From Sandaracinobacteroides sp964394815 (GTDB lineage: Bacteria; Pseudomonadota; Alphaproteobacteria; Sphingomonadales; Sphingomonadaceae), in the NCBI GenBank assembly GCA_964394815.1, contig CAYMZC010000140.1:1-6477 (forward strand): 6,477 nt of DNA. Reading direction: 5' to 3'. How positions within the stretch are numbered: position 1 is the first letter of the stretch; each line of letters begins with the position of its first letter. The notes under the pieces were generated by a model. It saw nothing but the letters and a program-made list of their open reading frames with translations, was not told the origin of the DNA and ran no database searches. A program made the translations under genes and the position numbers. This document shows positions 6,015 to 6,477 of the stretch, one piece after another.

Positions 6015-6477
6015 TCAGTATGTTCGAAGCGAATAGTCGATCGGCAGGGACAGGGTGATGCTGTCCTGCCGCATGGATTTCGGGAAGGGCGGCAAGGGGG
6101 AGACCCGGTGCATCAGGTCCAGCGTCGCCAGGTCGAGCCGTTCGTGGCCGCTGCTGCGCTTGATGGACACGGCAGATACATCGCCATTGCGCGCCACCGT
6201 GAAGCGGACAGTGACGATGCCCTGTTGCCGCGCCTTCTTCGCTTCCGCCGGATAGGTCTTCCGGCGGTTCAGATGCGCGCTGACCATGGAGAAATAGTCG
6301 GCCTGGCGCTGTCTGGCCTTCGGGTCGCTGCCAGGGGCTTCGCCGGGTTCGCCTTCGGTTCCCGAAGCGAGCCCTGTGGCCACCGGACCTGTGCCTGGGC
6401 CGGGCGGCGTGACGGCCTGAACGCCTGCCGTGGGCTGCGACGCTGTGGTCGGGATCCGGGCAAGGGGTTGCGTGACC
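6015..6477 (-). CDS. tonB: TonB-family energy transducer, C-terminal part (5' end outside the window)
   Basis: TonB couples the proton-motive force harvested by ExbB-ExbD in the inner membrane to outer-membrane receptors. The frame is open to the right edge, so the start, N-terminal membrane anchor and promoter are not visible; 153 codons are present. Numbered from the window edge, residues about 1-60 form a Pro/Gly/Ala/Thr-rich stretch with several acidic residues, typical of the periplasm-spanning linker. Residues about 62-153 form the TonB C-terminal domain. It carries the conserved YP (75-76) in RRKTYPAEAKKARQQGIV, then VTVRFTVARNGDVSAVSIKRSSGHERLD and a C-terminal LPPFP-type segment ending in SLPIDYSLRTY. 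The in-frame GTG at 6383 lies inside the linker and is unlikely to be the start. The stop codon (complement of 6015-6017) is 17 bases from the receptor start, so the two genes are almost certainly co-transcribed. This suggests a TonB partly dedicated to this receptor; the symbol denotes the family, not orthology to E. coli TonB. Confidence 0.92.
   Translation of the reverse strand, partial: VTQPLARIPTTASQPTAGVQAVTPPGPGTGPVATGLASGTEGEPGEAPGSDPKARQRQADYFSMVSAHLNRRKTYPAEAKKARQQGIVTVRFTVARNGDVSAVSIKRSSGHERLDLATLDLMHRVSPLPPFPKSMRQDSITLSLPIDYSLRTY

Noticed and set aside
3607..6036. Very long (809-codon) open frame on the + strand opposite the receptor gene
   Set aside because: The - strand frame encodes a complete receptor with signal peptide, plug, barrel and terminal Phe. 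The + strand product has no recognisable domain and is a typical mirror frame in GC-rich coding DNA.

Overview
The window is GC-rich (roughly two thirds G+C by eye) and densely coding. It looks like a chromosomal segment of an alphaproteobacterium. The evidence is the plant/alphaproteobacterial-type glutamate-cysteine ligase placed directly after rsmE, the GC-rich codon use throughout, and the absence of phage, transposon, plasmid or CRISPR sequence. I cannot name the genus.

Layout. On the + strand, positions 1-1982 hold the 3' part of rsmE (16S rRNA m3U1498 methyltransferase; its 5' end lies outside the window). After a 53-base gap comes a complete gshA, the first enzyme of glutathione synthesis. 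A GC-rich hairpin at 1991-2017 sits in the 49-base gap between gshA and the convergent rlmB and probably ends the rsmE-gshA transcript. From 2032 to the right edge everything reads on the - strand. In transcription order the genes are: the 3' part of a tonB-like energy transducer (6477 down to 6015), a Fiu/PiuA-type catecholate siderophore outer-membrane receptor (5997 to 3673), a PiuC/YbiX-type Fe(II)/2-oxoglutarate dioxygenase (3577 to 2894) and rlmB (23S rRNA 2'-O-ribose methyltransferase; 2784 to 2032).

How they fit together. TonB, receptor and PiuC form a compact iron-uptake unit. TonB transmits proton-motive force across the periplasm, the receptor brings ferric catecholates through the outer membrane, and the dioxygenase is the usual but biochemically poorly understood partner of such receptors (fiu-ybiX in E. 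coli, piuA-piuC in Pseudomonas). The promoter of the unit, and any Fur operator, would lie upstream of tonB beyond position 6477. The 17-base tonB-receptor gap indicates one transcript. rlmB follows piuC after 109 bases and may be read from this transcript, from its own promoter, or both.

The most unusual details are in the spacers. A 13-base perfect tandem duplication immediately before piuC doubles its Shine-Dalgarno sequence. A strong 9-bp hairpin just after the receptor stop codon may set the receptor:PiuC ratio. An 8-base tandem repeat of about 5.75 copies runs across the piuC stop codon. The genes themselves belong to known families, and I found no convincing evidence of an undescribed multi-gene system. 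No stretch longer than 109 bases lacks a gene.
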